A stretch of 64,000 bases of DNA from SZUA-430 sp040080835. Its GTDB lineage: Bacteria > Pseudomonadota > Alphaproteobacteria > Micropepsales > Micropepsaceae. Location: positions 62,001 through 126,000 of the forward strand of contig JBEBHP010000013.1 of the NCBI GenBank assembly GCA_040080835.1, read 5' to 3'. Of the stretch, positions 8,387-17,199 are shown in pieces. Every line of letters starts with the position of its first letter. The first letter of the stretch is position 1. The notes below the pieces were generated by a model. The model did no database searches. It worked only from the letters and a program-made list of their open reading frames with translations, and was not told the origin of the DNA. A program made the position numbers and the translations under genes.

Positions 8387-9334
8387 GTGAAGAAGTCCAT
8401 GTCCCAGTCGAAGCTCTTGGCCGTCTTGTTGGTCAGCGCTGTAAGCGTTCCAGCGTTTACAGCACCTGGATCTGCTGAATCAAAAAGCTGGTGGCTGGAT
8501 GTGGAGGGTGGCGCAGAATATTCCGACAACGTTGCGCTTGAACAGAGTGATGCCAACAGTACCAGCAGCGATCTCGCCGCGGTAATGGAACTTGATGCCG
8601 GTTACAAGTTTGTCGACGAAAAGGACGCGCGGGTAGAAGTTGGTTACAACTTTTATCAAAGCATCTATCAGGACCTGAGCGCCTTCAACTATCAGTCACA
8701 CAATCCGAGCTTCATGGCATGGATCAAGCCGGGCGGAATCAAGCTTGGATTTGAGTACTCCTACACACACTCATTGCTGGACGGCGACTTCTTCCTGGAC
8801 CAGCACATGCTGTCGCCAACGGTTTCTGCCTTCGTCTCTGATGACTTTTATCTCACCGGTTACTATCGGTATTTCGACAAGAACTACAATCACGCGGATG
8901 ACGCCAGAGACGCGAAAACCCATCAGGTAGGCGCGGACCTGTATTACTACTTCGACCGCCCCAACAAGGGATTCCTGTCTTTTGGCGCCGGCTTTACCAG
9001 CGAAGATACGCAAGGCGCGGCATTTGACTATGACGGGCTCATGGGTCGAGCTGCGGTGCAATTCCCGCTGGAACTGTTTGCCAGAAAGGCCCACCTCAAA
9101 TTCTCGTACGCTTACCAGAAGCGTGACTACGACAACCCCGAGAGCTTGACCCCGCCGGTAGCTGGAGAATCCCGTTCAGACGACCGCCACACGTTCAAGG
9201 TCATGACGGATGTGGAACTCGACGATAATCTCAAAGCGATCGCTGAAGTGCGTCGGGTCAGCCGGAATTCCAACTTGGCGGCATCCGACTATGTGGAAAA
9301 CGTCGGCGCGGTCTCGCTGAAATACAGCTTTTAG
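8387..9334 (+). CDS. probable outer-membrane beta-barrel protein
   Basis: I do not recognise a named family. From GTG 8387, which has a GGAG-type ribosome-binding site 8 bases upstream, the protein is 315 residues: a signal peptide (KLLAVLLVSAVSVPAFTAPGSA) and then a sequence of alternating aromatic and polar residues. It has many YxY-type strands, such as GYNFYQSIYQ, FEYSYTHSLL, YLTGYYRYF and LYYYF, and ends in VSLKYSF with a C-terminal Phe, the signature recognised by the BAM machinery. An in-frame extension upstream to 8288 lacks a signal-like beginning. It sits between the subtilase and the type I secretion genes. It is too short and of the wrong type to be TolC, so it does not complete the exporter in an obvious way. 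Confidence 0.75.
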   Translation: MKKSMSQSKLLAVLLVSAVSVPAFTAPGSAESKSWWLDVEGGAEYSDNVALEQSDANSTSSDLAAVMELDAGYKFVDEKDARVEVGYNFYQSIYQDLSAFNYQSHNPSFMAWIKPGGIKLGFEYSYTHSLLDGDFFLDQHMLSPTVSAFVSDDFYLTGYYRYFDKNYNHADDARDAKTHQVGADLYYYFDRPNKGFLSFGAGFTSEDTQGAAFDYDGLMGRAAVQFPLELFARKAHLKFSYAYQKRDYDNPESLTPPVAGESRSDDRHTFKVMTDVELDDNLKAIAEVRRVSRNSNLAASDYVENVGAVSLKYSF

Positions 9335-9681
9335 TCGATTCCGGCTTTCAAGCGGAATTTCGCGGGCAGTTCTCCCATTTCTTTGGGATTGGCTCCGTTC
9401 CCGAAAGTATTAATCCTATCGTGTGTCCCACCGTCATCCGGGATGGGGATGAGATTGCGCCATTTTGGACCACTACGTTGCCAAAGTGCGCCCATCGGGA
9501 ATAATTTTCGCTTTCGCGGAATAAGTCGAACGCCGGGGATCAAACTGTAACTATAATAATGGCTTGGCACGAAAGTTGAACGCGTGTGTGAAGATTCTGT
9601 GGGGATATTTGTGTCGATTTTCCAACGATCACGTTGTGGGCTCGAATGTCATTTCCACAGGCCATATGACGGTGAAATGAC
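9335..9681. other. 347-bp leader of the type I secretion operon
   Basis: No gene. It holds, in order, a GGAATAA direct-repeat pair (9498-9525), a TATAAT hexamer at 9552-9557 without a recognisable -35 hexamer, and a 10-bp inverted repeat ending on the start codon (9646-9683). If the TATAAT is a real -10, the repeats would be centred near -43 and -62, where an activator replaces a missing -35, and the transcript leader would be about 115 nt. Confidence 0.5.
9498..9525 (+). promoter_or_regulatory. paired GGAATAA direct repeats upstream of T1SS operon
   Basis: GGAATAAT at 9498-9505 and GGAATAAG at 9518-9525 are 20 bp apart, separated by two tandem TTTCGC units. They are 27 bp and more upstream of a TATAAT hexamer. 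Same motif and spacing as at 7975-8002 in the opposite orientation. Inferred operator or activator site. Confidence 0.42.
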
Positions 9682-9683
9682 AT
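9646..9683 (+). promoter_or_regulatory. inverted repeat that could hide the ribosome-binding site and start codon
   Basis: ATGTCATTTC (9646-9655) is exactly complementary to GAAATGACAT (9674-9683). The right arm runs from the end of the GGTGA ribosome-binding site into the first two bases of the ATG at 9682. In the mRNA this would form a 10-bp stem with an 18-nt loop, masking initiation of the ABC transporter gene. Seen in sequence; its regulatory role is inference. Confidence 0.45.
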
Positions 9684-11436
9684 GAACAAGACACGCGCCA
9701 GCATTATTGGCAACTTCCTGCACCGCTCGCGCAAAGTGTTCATCAGCGCCGGTATCTTCAGTCTTTTCATCAACCTGGCAATGCTGAACAGCCCCCTGTT
9801 CATGCTGCAGGTCTACGACCGCGTGATGACATCGCAGAGCAAGGAGACGCTGCTCTTTCTTGCCATACTTTCGGTTGGCATCCTGGCGTTTCAATCAATG
9901 GTGGAAGTTGCCCGGTCAGACCTGCTGGTCCGCGCGAGTTCACAACTCGACAACGAACTTCGTGACGACACGTTTGGCCTTTCAATGGAGAAGGAACCCT
10001 CGGACGTATCCAGTGCGCACGGCTTGAGAGACCTTGAAACCATTCGCTCGTTCCTTGCGAGTCCGGGACTGGTGGTGCTGTTCGATGCGCCCTGGACTCC
10101 GATCTTCCTGTTTATTGTTTTCATGCTGCATCCGGCTCTGGGCTGTCTTGCGCTGGCCGGCGCACTGATAATCATCGGGCTCGCCTATATGAGCGAAGTT
10201 GCGACCGGCAAACCACTGTCCGAGGCGGCGCAGGCGCATCGTGATTCCGAGTACTTTGTCAGCACCCTTCACAACAATGCAGAGTCGGCCCGATCCATGG
10301 GTATGGTGCAGAATGTGCAACGCAGGTGGGAGGAGCACCACGAAGCTTCACTGGCCTGGCAGGTTCTGGCAAGCGATCGTGCTTCACGACTTAGTGCCGC
10401 CGCAAAGTTTTCGCGCCAGTTGCTGCAAATTCTGTCGCTCGCCCTTGGCGCATATCTTGCGCTCGAGAACGAAATTTCTGCAGGTGCGATTGTTGCCACA
10501 TCCATCATCATGGGGCGGGCGCTCGCACCGATTGAAGCTTCAATTGGACAATGGAAACGCTTTGTTCAGGTCCGTCAGGCGTATGCCAGGCTGAGTGCCG
10601 TTCTCAAGAATGTCAAAGACGCACCGCGGACCGAGCTTCCGCCGCCTGTCGGCAAATATGCACTGGAAGACGTCTGGGTGCGTTTTCCTGGTTCGAAAGA
10701 ACCTGCCCTTCGCGGCGTTTCGCTCGAACTTTCGCCAGGTGAGGTGCTTGGCGTCATCGGGGCTACAGGTTCGGGCAAAACCACGATGGCGCGCCTGATG
10801 ATCGGTGCCCTGAGACCATCTGCCGGCAACGTCAAACTCGATGGTGTTGAGGTATCCGAGTGGTCATCGCACGAACTTGGACCGTCTGTTGGCTATCTCG
10901 CTCAAGACGTGGAGTTGATGGACGGCACGGTCGCGGAAAACATCTCGCGCTACGGTTCGCACGACTCCGGCGCGATCATTGAAAGTGCCAAAATTGCAAG
11001 CGCGCATGAGTTCGTCCTCACCCTGCCCAAAGCCTACGAGACAGTTATTGGTGAGCGTGGCAAGCTGTTGTCCGGTGGCCAACGCCAGCGCGTTGCCCTG
11101 GCTCGGGCGATCTACGGCAATACGCGCGTTGTGATCCTTGACGAACCCAATGCGAGCCTGGACGCGGCAGGTGAGGCAGACCTTCGCCGCGCCGTTGAAA
11201 TTTTGAAACAGCAGAAGCGGACCGTGATTATCATCACGCACCGCCCGGGGATCCTGCCTGTGGTCGACAAGCTCGCGGTGCTGAAAGCCGGACAAGTCGT
11301 TTCCTATGGTGCGCGCGATGAAGTCCTCGCGTCACTCAACAAAGCCGCGGCGGAAGCACGAGCGCCGCAGCCGGGTGCCACTCCTTCCTCCAACGTGACT
11401 TCACTTGAGACCCGCCATGCAACCAGCAAAGTCTAG
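9682..11436 (+). CDS. type I secretion system ABC permease/ATPase (PrtD family)
   Basis: Inner-membrane half-size ABC exporter that powers type I secretion of a C-terminally tagged substrate. 584 residues. Seen: an N-terminal membrane domain without a C39 peptidase, starting with INLAMLNSPLFMLQVYDRVM, a stretch typical of PrtD/HlyB-type exporters. The ATPase domain has Walker A GATGSGKTT (about residues 360-368), Q-loop YLAQDVELMDG, signature LSGGQRQRVALARAI (about residue 463) and Walker B VVILDEPNASLDA. It overlaps the adaptor gene that follows. No RTX-type substrate is encoded nearby, and no TolC gene is in the window. Confidence 0.93.
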   Translation: MNKTRASIIGNFLHRSRKVFISAGIFSLFINLAMLNSPLFMLQVYDRVMTSQSKETLLFLAILSVGILAFQSMVEVARSDLLVRASSQLDNELRDDTFGLSMEKEPSDVSSAHGLRDLETIRSFLASPGLVVLFDAPWTPIFLFIVFMLHPALGCLALAGALIIIGLAYMSEVATGKPLSEAAQAHRDSEYFVSTLHNNAESARSMGMVQNVQRRWEEHHEASLAWQVLASDRASRLSAAAKFSRQLLQILSLALGAYLALENEISAGAIVATSIIMGRALAPIEASIGQWKRFVQVRQAYARLSAVLKNVKDAPRTELPPPVGKYALEDVWVRFPGSKEPALRGVSLELSPGEVLGVIGATGSGKTTMARLMIGALRPSAGNVKLDGVEVSEWSSHELGPSVGYLAQDVELMDGTVAENISRYGSHDSGAIIESAKIASAHEFVLTLPKAYETVIGERGKLLSGGQRQRVALARAIYGNTRVVILDEPNASLDAAGEADLRRAVEILKQQKRTVIIITHRPGILPVVDKLAVLKAGQVVSYGARDEVLASLNKAAAEARAPQPGATPSSNVTSLETRHATSKV

Positions 11437-12760
11437 TCCTCGCCGGCCCAACTGGCCGAACAAGATTGCCAGCCTGCCCTCCAACACCTCCCGGGCGATG
11501 GTGTTCGGATTTGCGCTGATCGGCGTGATGGTTGGCGGCTTTGGAATCTGGGGATCGACGGTTCCGATTGCGAGCGCCATCGTCGCCAATGGACAGGTCG
11601 TCGTCGCTTCAAAACGCAAGCAGATCCAGCACCCGACCGGTGGCGCCGTCCGCAGCATCAATGTGGAGGAAGGGCAGTTTGTGAAAGAGGGAGCCGTTCT
11701 CGTTGAACTTGAAAACGGTGACGCGCTTGAGCGCTTTACGCGCGGCCGAGATTCATATTACCTGGCGCTTGCTACCGAAGCCCGCATGCAGGCTGAAATT
11801 GCAGACCTGACAGAGCCAAAGTTTTCACAGACACTGCTTGATGCCGCCGCCAAAAACCAGGCGATCCAGAATCTTCTCGATGGTCAGCGCCAGCTTTTCA
11901 CGGCGCGTCAACTTGAGCTGCATGGCCAGCTATCCATGATTGAACAGCAGCACGAGCAGCTGAAGAACGAGCTCAGCGCTCTGGAGGCAGACCGCCGTGC
12001 TGCCAGACAGCAGATCGATCTGTCACAGAAAGAGCTCCTTGTCGTCGATGACCTCTACAAAAAGGGTTATACAACCCGTACACGGGTGTTCTCCCTCAAT
12101 CGTGATATTTCGCAGTTGAGCGGCAACTCCGAGCGTACGACAGCAATGATCGCGCGCACACGGGCTTCGTTGCTGGAAAGCGAGCTCAAGCTCCTTCAGG
12201 CGAAGAATCAGATCAAGGCGACGGTTCAGGGCGATCTGCGCGACGTGCAAGCCAAAATTCCAAACCTGCGCGAACAGTTCCATGCCGCGGAAGATGCGTA
12301 TGACCGCATGACGATTCGTGCGCCCGTCTCAGGAGTCGTGCTATCAGCGAAACTGACCACCGTCGGGTCCGTTGTTCGTCCTGGCGAAACGATCATGGAA
12401 ATCGTTCCTCATGACGACCGATTGATGGTTGAAGTTCAAATTCATCCGGCCGACGTGGATTCTGTCACGATCGGCCTCCCGACCGAAGTTCGCTTTACGG
12501 GATTGAGCCAGCGCAAGTTTCCGGCGCTCAATGGCCGTGTGGCATACATTTCGGCGGACTCACTTCAGGATCCACGCACGAGTGCCACCTACTTCGTGGC
12601 CCATGTCGACGTTCCCGACAGCGAGCTGCATCGACTGGGCACACAAGCCGTGCAGCCGGGCATGCCTGCCGCGGTCATGATCAAGACTGGTGAACGCACG
12701 GCTATTGCGTATCTGACGCAGCCGCTGCGCGAAAGTATCAACCGGGCCTGGCGCGAGTAG
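11417..12760 (+). CDS. HlyD-family periplasmic adaptor of type I secretion (PrtE)
   Basis: Membrane-fusion protein that bridges the ABC exporter and TolC. About 447 residues from ATG 11417 (a TTG at 11405 is possible). It begins 20 bp before the end of the ABC gene, so the two are co-translated. Seen: an N-terminal anchor (AMVFGFALIGVMVGGFGIWGS), a first lipoyl half (VASKRKQIQHPTGGAVRSI), a long helical hairpin rich in Gln/Glu/Leu (about residues 120-290), and the second lipoyl half with the family motif IRAPVSGVVLSAKLTTVGSVV. The beta-barrel domain near TEVRFTGLSQRKFPALNG follows. Confidence 0.92.
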   Translation: MQPAKSSPRRPNWPNKIASLPSNTSRAMVFGFALIGVMVGGFGIWGSTVPIASAIVANGQVVVASKRKQIQHPTGGAVRSINVEEGQFVKEGAVLVELENGDALERFTRGRDSYYLALATEARMQAEIADLTEPKFSQTLLDAAAKNQAIQNLLDGQRQLFTARQLELHGQLSMIEQQHEQLKNELSALEADRRAARQQIDLSQKELLVVDDLYKKGYTTRTRVFSLNRDISQLSGNSERTTAMIARTRASLLESELKLLQAKNQIKATVQGDLRDVQAKIPNLREQFHAAEDAYDRMTIRAPVSGVVLSAKLTTVGSVVRPGETIMEIVPHDDRLMVEVQIHPADVDSVTIGLPTEVRFTGLSQRKFPALNGRVAYISADSLQDPRTSATYFVAHVDVPDSELHRLGTQAVQPGMPAAVMIKTGERTAIAYLTQPLRESINRAWRE

Positions 12761-12823
12761 AAGTCAAACCGGTGAAGTGATCGGGGTTTCCCGATTCATT
12801 CACGACGTTGCTTGAACCGCTTG

Positions 12824-14239
12824 CTATCTGCGCGATTTTTGAAGGTGCGCTCCCAACACGCAGTTTGAGTAAATCCGGGTCAACAGCGCAATTTCGACCT
12901 TGGGGTCGGTTTTGGGTTTCGAGATTTCCGTGTGGTAGCCATCCCTGGCCAGCTTTTCCATTTCCGGAAGGTTTCGGACCAGTTCCACCCGACAGCTTCC
13001 CCATACTGCCAGTGCCTGGACTGCGGACGACCTTGCGGTCGCGCGCCCGTTGTCGGCTGTATTGCCGCTCGTCACAAAAGCGCGCGTGATGTCGGTTTCT
13101 TCAATTACGCAAGACGACTTCAAAGTGTCATAGAGCGTTTCTGCTTTTGCCAGTTCATCTGGCGACACCACAAAGTGCTCCCGATAGACGCCTTCATCGA
13201 CGGGATCATCGCCAGACTGCCTTGAAATTCGCTCCCGGTCCGAACACTGGCTTTTTTGCGCCACTTCAGCAGCGCAGGCCTTTGGATCAAAGCCGTCACG
13301 CCTGAGAACACAAAGTATTTTTGCGCCGCGTGCCCTGCCATACTTCTTGACCACCATTTCCTTGAAATAGGACCACTTGTCGGAAGTGTCTTCGATCGCC
13401 GCCGAAACAGCACGCGCGAAGTTCCCATTTATCCTGCCACGCGGCGACGTCCCTATGCCTCCTGCGCCACTACCGACTGGTCCGGTGTCCTTGGACAGGT
13501 CCTTTCGCAGGACCCGAATATTGCCTACCAGCGGCGGCAAGGCTCCGTATTCGCATCCGAAGGTGATCCCGAGTACGCGCATGTCGCCCGGACAGCCGCT
13601 GATCAGTCCCTCCGGAAATGGTTCCTTCAACCTTGGGTCAAGCCATCGGGCGCGGCCGGACTGTCCCAGCCCTGGAGGGTTGCTGGCAGACAGCAGCCCC
13701 TTGGCGGGTTCATCGACCCAGTTTGTGCGCGCGTAAAAATCCTGAGCGGCATGAAACGCCAGGCCCAGATGCTCAAGCACATTACATTTTGCACTGCTTC
13801 CCTTGCCGTTGAACCGGCAGGGCATTTCAACGCTTTCGTTCGTGGCTGTCGAAAGTGCGCCGGCCCAGCCGATGGCATCGTTCAGGTGCGAGAGGATGTT
13901 GTCACGACAGCCCTTGAGCGCAAATTGCGCTGCGTCCGAAGACTGGGCGTAGCCAGACCTGCCTGCATCTGCCTGGGGCAAAAAATCGCCACCATCACAA
14001 TGGTTGGTCGCGCTTGAAAGCAACCCACGTTCCGGGTCGTCGGGCATTCCCACTGCGCCAGGTTCTTCGCCGGATCCCGCCAACTGATTCAAGGTTTCAG
14101 GATCGAGATCCTTGATCGCGGAGCGTGTAATCTTCTCGTGCTCGGAACCCAGATTGTGCGTGCCCGGCTCAACGCCAAAAGCAAAGGCGCCAGCAGCAAA
14201 AGAACAAAAAAAGAGAATAGTCACAACGCTGCGATGCAT
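12824..14239 (-). CDS. secreted Het-C / zinc phospholipase C-like protein
   Basis: Secreted protein of 471 residues with a signal peptide (residues 1-21, ending AFA). It resembles the Het-C and zinc-dependent phospholipase C/P1-nuclease fold: SEHEKITRSAI near the N-terminus (His34, Glu35) and the motif HLGLAFHAAQDFYARTNW (His157, His163, Asp167). The latter matches the H-x5-H-x3-D zinc-binding helix of that fold. Eight or more cysteines in the body suggest disulfides and fit periplasmic or extracellular life. The family match is from motif memory; the substrate (lipid or nucleic acid) cannot be told. It is convergent with the T1SS adaptor gene, 63 bp away. Confidence 0.65.
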   Translation of the reverse strand: MHRSVVTILFFCSFAAGAFAFGVEPGTHNLGSEHEKITRSAIKDLDPETLNQLAGSGEEPGAVGMPDDPERGLLSSATNHCDGGDFLPQADAGRSGYAQSSDAAQFALKGCRDNILSHLNDAIGWAGALSTATNESVEMPCRFNGKGSSAKCNVLEHLGLAFHAAQDFYARTNWVDEPAKGLLSASNPPGLGQSGRARWLDPRLKEPFPEGLISGCPGDMRVLGITFGCEYGALPPLVGNIRVLRKDLSKDTGPVGSGAGGIGTSPRGRINGNFARAVSAAIEDTSDKWSYFKEMVVKKYGRARGAKILCVLRRDGFDPKACAAEVAQKSQCSDRERISRQSGDDPVDEGVYREHFVVSPDELAKAETLYDTLKSSCVIEETDITRAFVTSGNTADNGRATARSSAVQALAVWGSCRVELVRNLPEMEKLARDGYHTEISKPKTDPKVEIALLTRIYSNCVLGAHLQKSRR

Positions 14240-14320
14240 GTCAGGGGATCCAGAACTTGAGCTCTTCAGTTGAGCCGAATTCTAAACATCCCGTGCCTTC
14301 GCACAAGAGACGGGACTGGA

Positions 14321-15262
14321 TCAGTTCCTGTCCAGGGGCCGCATGGTTTCCAATCCCGCCGGATCCTGGTGGGTCAAGACCTCGGCGTCCGGGAAGACCT
14401 TGAGGATTTCCATTTCGACCTCATCGCTCACCCGATGGGCTTCGCTGAGCGACATTTCCGGCGGCAGCTCAAGGTGCAATTGGACAAACGACTTGTGGCC
14501 GGCCCTGCGGGTCCGCAAGTCGTGCAGGCTGACAACTTCCCTGTGGCCCGAAACGATGTCCTTTATCTTTGTCCGGTCAGCCTCGTCGAATTCCCGGTCC
14601 ATCAGCTCCTGGAATGAGCCGCTGAGAATCTTGAAAGCACCCCATCCGATCGTGAACGCGATGGCAAGGCTGATCAGGGGATCGGCGACCGTCCACCCCC
14701 AGAGCCCGGCCAAAACAAATGCCATAATCACACCGGCATTCGTCACAATGTCGGTTGCATAGTGCAATTGGTCGGCACCAATCGCCAGGGAGCGTGTCCG
14801 CGAGATCACGTAGCGCTGGAACAATACCAGGGACAGAGTCAACGCGATCGAGACCCCCATGACGCCAAGTCCGAGTCCGGGCTGGGTTACCGGAGAGGGA
14901 TCGATCAACCGGATCAGCGACTGGAACAGCAGGAATGCGGCAGAGCCTCCAATGAAGGCCGCCTGCCCCAACCCTGCCAATGCCTCTGCCTTGCCGTGAC
15001 CAAAACGATGTTCTTCATCAGCGGGCGTCAGCGCATGCCGCACAGCCAGCAAGTTCAATCCGGACGCCACCAGGTCCAGTGTCGAGTCCACGAGAGATGC
15101 CAGCATCGAGATTGAGCCTGTGGCGACCCAGGCCCATACTTTTACGCCGATCAATGTCGCCGCGACCGCCACGGCAGCATAGGTTGCCCAGCGCTTGAGC
15201 TGTTCGGCCTGTGGACCATGCATCACGCCAGAGTTGCCAGAGCTGGAGGTGTTGCTGCTCAT
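14321..15262 (-). CDS. cation diffusion facilitator (FieF-like) metal efflux protein
   Basis: Proton-coupled divalent metal exporter of the inner membrane (Zn2+/Fe2+ type). 313 residues. Seen: membrane metal site residues Asp59 and Asp63 in SLVDSTLDLVASGLN, and His167 and Asp171 in QLHYATDIVTNAG. This DxxxD/HxxxD set is as in FieF/YiiP. A C-terminal ferredoxin-like cytoplasmic domain carries HDLRTRRAGHKSFVQLHLELP and LTHQDP. It overlaps the pdxH stop codon by 4 bp, so it is the second gene of a pdxH-CDF unit. Confidence 0.93.
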   Translation of the reverse strand: MSSNTSSSGNSGVMHGPQAEQLKRWATYAAVAVAATLIGVKVWAWVATGSISMLASLVDSTLDLVASGLNLLAVRHALTPADEEHRFGHGKAEALAGLGQAAFIGGSAAFLLFQSLIRLIDPSPVTQPGLGLGVMGVSIALTLSLVLFQRYVISRTRSLAIGADQLHYATDIVTNAGVIMAFVLAGLWGWTVADPLISLAIAFTIGWGAFKILSGSFQELMDREFDEADRTKIKDIVSGHREVVSLHDLRTRRAGHKSFVQLHLELPPEMSLSEAHRVSDEVEMEILKVFPDAEVLTHQDPAGLETMRPLDRN

Positions 15263-15888
15263 GGAAACAGCCGCTCTGTCCGCCAGGGTTCCGCAGCATT
15301 TGCCCTGCGATAGACGAGCCTGTCATGCAGCCTGAATGGTCGGTCTCGCCAAAATTCCATTTCCACGGGGGTCAGACGAAAACCAGACCAGTGCGGCGGC
15401 CGGGGCACTTTGCTGAGAGCGTATCTCGCTGCGAAAATTGCGATTTCCTTTTCCAGTTCGAAACGCCCTTTGAGCGCACGCGACTGGCGTGACGCCCAGG
15501 CACCGATCTGGCTGTCCTTGGGTCGCGACGAGAAATAGGCGTCGGCATCATGCGATGACACTTCGCTGATGGAACCACGCACGCGCACTTGCCGGCGCAA
15601 TGATTTCCAGTGGAAACACAGTGCTGCCTTCCCAGTCGAAAGCAGTTCCCTGCCCTTCGCGCTTTCAAAGTTCGTGTAGAAGACAAAGCCGTCCGCGTCA
15701 TAGCCTTTCAAAAGCACCATGCGGATATTTGGAAGCCCGGATGGATCAACCGTCGCCAGGGCCATCGCGTTGGGATCGTTGGGTTCGCTGCTCCCAGCCA
15801 GCGAAAACCACTCGCCGAACTGCACAAGCGGGTCCTTCGCATCCGGTATTTCGGACGTCGCGTCCTCTATCTTCTTGCTGTCTGACAT
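15259..15888 (-). CDS. pdxH: pyridoxamine 5'-phosphate oxidase
   Basis: FMN-dependent oxidase producing pyridoxal 5'-phosphate from PNP/PMP in cytosolic vitamin B6 salvage and synthesis. The start at 15888 (MSDSKKIED) gives 209 residues, the family length; the longer frame upstream is not credible. Seen: the FMN-binding segment NIRMVLLKGYDADGFVFYTNFES, then GKAALCFHWKSLRRQVRVRG, SRPKDSQIGAWASRQSR (substrate/FMN site), and the C-terminal signature PHWSGFRLTPVEMEFW ending in RTERLFP. Divergent from the Sel1 lipoprotein gene. Confidence 0.96.
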   Translation of the reverse strand: MSDSKKIEDATSEIPDAKDPLVQFGEWFSLAGSSEPNDPNAMALATVDPSGLPNIRMVLLKGYDADGFVFYTNFESAKGRELLSTGKAALCFHWKSLRRQVRVRGSISEVSSHDADAYFSSRPKDSQIGAWASRQSRALKGRFELEKEIAIFAARYALSKVPRPPHWSGFRLTPVEMEFWRDRPFRLHDRLVYRRANAAEPWRTERLFP

Positions 15889-16009
15889 GCGATTGCCGCT
15901 GCGCTGTGGCGTTTCGGGAGAGTATATAGGGTCATGAACGCGGCTGCAGAGATTGTTCGCCGCAGTGCAGGATTTGGCCTGTTTTCGCTTACCACCGGTG
16001 AGTTTCATC

Positions 16010-17065
16010 ATGCGTCACGCCTGGGTCTTTGTTGCGGCAGCACTGCTGAGCGGTTGCGCCACGAATATTGTCGCCGAAAAAGCCTCCAGGTTTGACCAGG
16101 GCGTTGCTGCCTATGATTCAGGCGACTATCAAACGGCGTACCGCATTTGGGACGAGCTGGCGCGGGACAATGACCTGGCTGCGATGCGCAACGTCGCTCA
16201 GTTGCTCCGACAAGGCAAAGGGGTCGAAAAGGATCCCAAGCGGGCGTTCAAACTCTACATGGAGGCGGCGGAAAAAGGTCTTGTAACCGCCATGGCCAAT
16301 GTCGGGGACATGTACCTGAGCGGTGAAGGCGTGGACAAGAATGCCGAAGCTGCAGCTGCTTGGTACGCGCGTGCCGCCACAGCGGGCCTGTCGCTGGCGC
16401 AGTGGAAACTTGCTGACATGTATGACACCGGAGTCGGCGTCCAAAAAGACCCAGCTCGCTCGCGCGCGCTGCTGGAGCGCGCAGCCCGCAACGGCTACGC
16501 GCCGGCGCAAGCCAAGCTGAAAGCGATGGGACTGACCCTGAACGAGGTGGGTGAAGTCGTGGAGCCTGCGGCACCCAAGCAATCCGGGGACGCGCCCTAT
16601 CAGGGCGGTGGCCAATCCAATTTCTTTGACAGGCTTGTCGGCGGCGCTGCTCCAAAGTCGATCGCACCACCGGCGGCTGCCCAATCTGTGTCAATGTCTC
16701 CCGGCGATCCGCTGGCACCGGAACTGGTTTCAAAGATGGGGCAGACCGACCTCACGGCCGTTTATGCCGGGGTTGCCGCCTACAATGCCGGTGACAAGAA
16801 GAATGCACTGACCATATGGCATGCGGCTGCTACGCGAGGTGTCGCTGAAGCACAACTTCGAGTTGGTCTCATGTTTGAGCGCGGCGACGGGGCAGCACAG
16901 GATGCCATAGAGGGCTATCGCTGGCTCCGGCACGCAGCGGCGCAAGGACACCCCCAGGCCATTGTCGAGCTTGCGCGGGTTTCAGCCAAGCTCGCGCCAG
17001 CCGAGCGCGCTATAGCGGAGTCCCTGGTGCGTGAACCTGTCTCCAAAGCCAAGAAACCTAATTAA
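16010..17065 (+). CDS. Sel1-repeat lipoprotein
   Basis: Envelope lipoprotein with Sel1-like (TPR-type) repeats, usually a protein-interaction scaffold. Start at ATG 16010, preceded by a GGTGAG ribosome-binding site, giving 351 residues. Seen: a lipoprotein signal MRHAWVFVAAALLSGC with Cys16 as the lipid site. Repeats follow, such as AAMRNVAQLLRQGKGVEKDPKRA, AMANVGDMYLSGEGVDKNAEAA and AQWKLADMYDTGVGVQKDPA, then an Ala/Pro linker and another repeat block near residues 255-320 (AQLRVGLMFERGDGAAQDAIEG). The partner is unknown. Divergent from pdxH. Confidence 0.85.
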   Translation: MRHAWVFVAAALLSGCATNIVAEKASRFDQGVAAYDSGDYQTAYRIWDELARDNDLAAMRNVAQLLRQGKGVEKDPKRAFKLYMEAAEKGLVTAMANVGDMYLSGEGVDKNAEAAAAWYARAATAGLSLAQWKLADMYDTGVGVQKDPARSRALLERAARNGYAPAQAKLKAMGLTLNEVGEVVEPAAPKQSGDAPYQGGGQSNFFDRLVGGAAPKSIAPPAAAQSVSMSPGDPLAPELVSKMGQTDLTAVYAGVAAYNAGDKKNALTIWHAAATRGVAEAQLRVGLMFERGDGAAQDAIEGYRWLRHAAAQGHPQAIVELARVSAKLAPAERAIAESLVREPVSKAKKPN

Positions 17066-17093
17066 CCTATTGAAATAGTTTTGTATTTGCCTA

Positions 17094-17117
17094 TTCGATA
17101 CGCGGCGTAGTATCGAA
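17094..17117. repeat. 8-bp inverted repeat between Sel1 and dnaJ-like genes
   Basis: TTCGATAC (17094-17101) and GTATCGAA (17110-17117) are perfect inverted copies with an 8-base spacer in the 134-bp gap. No T-run follows, so this looks more like an operator than a terminator. Confidence 0.35.
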
Positions 17118-17199
17118 ATACACAGGCTGTGGATTTGATGTTAATACATCTGTTCACGAAGGGCGGGGTTGCCCTCTTTATGCAAGAGCGTCTTTGCGA

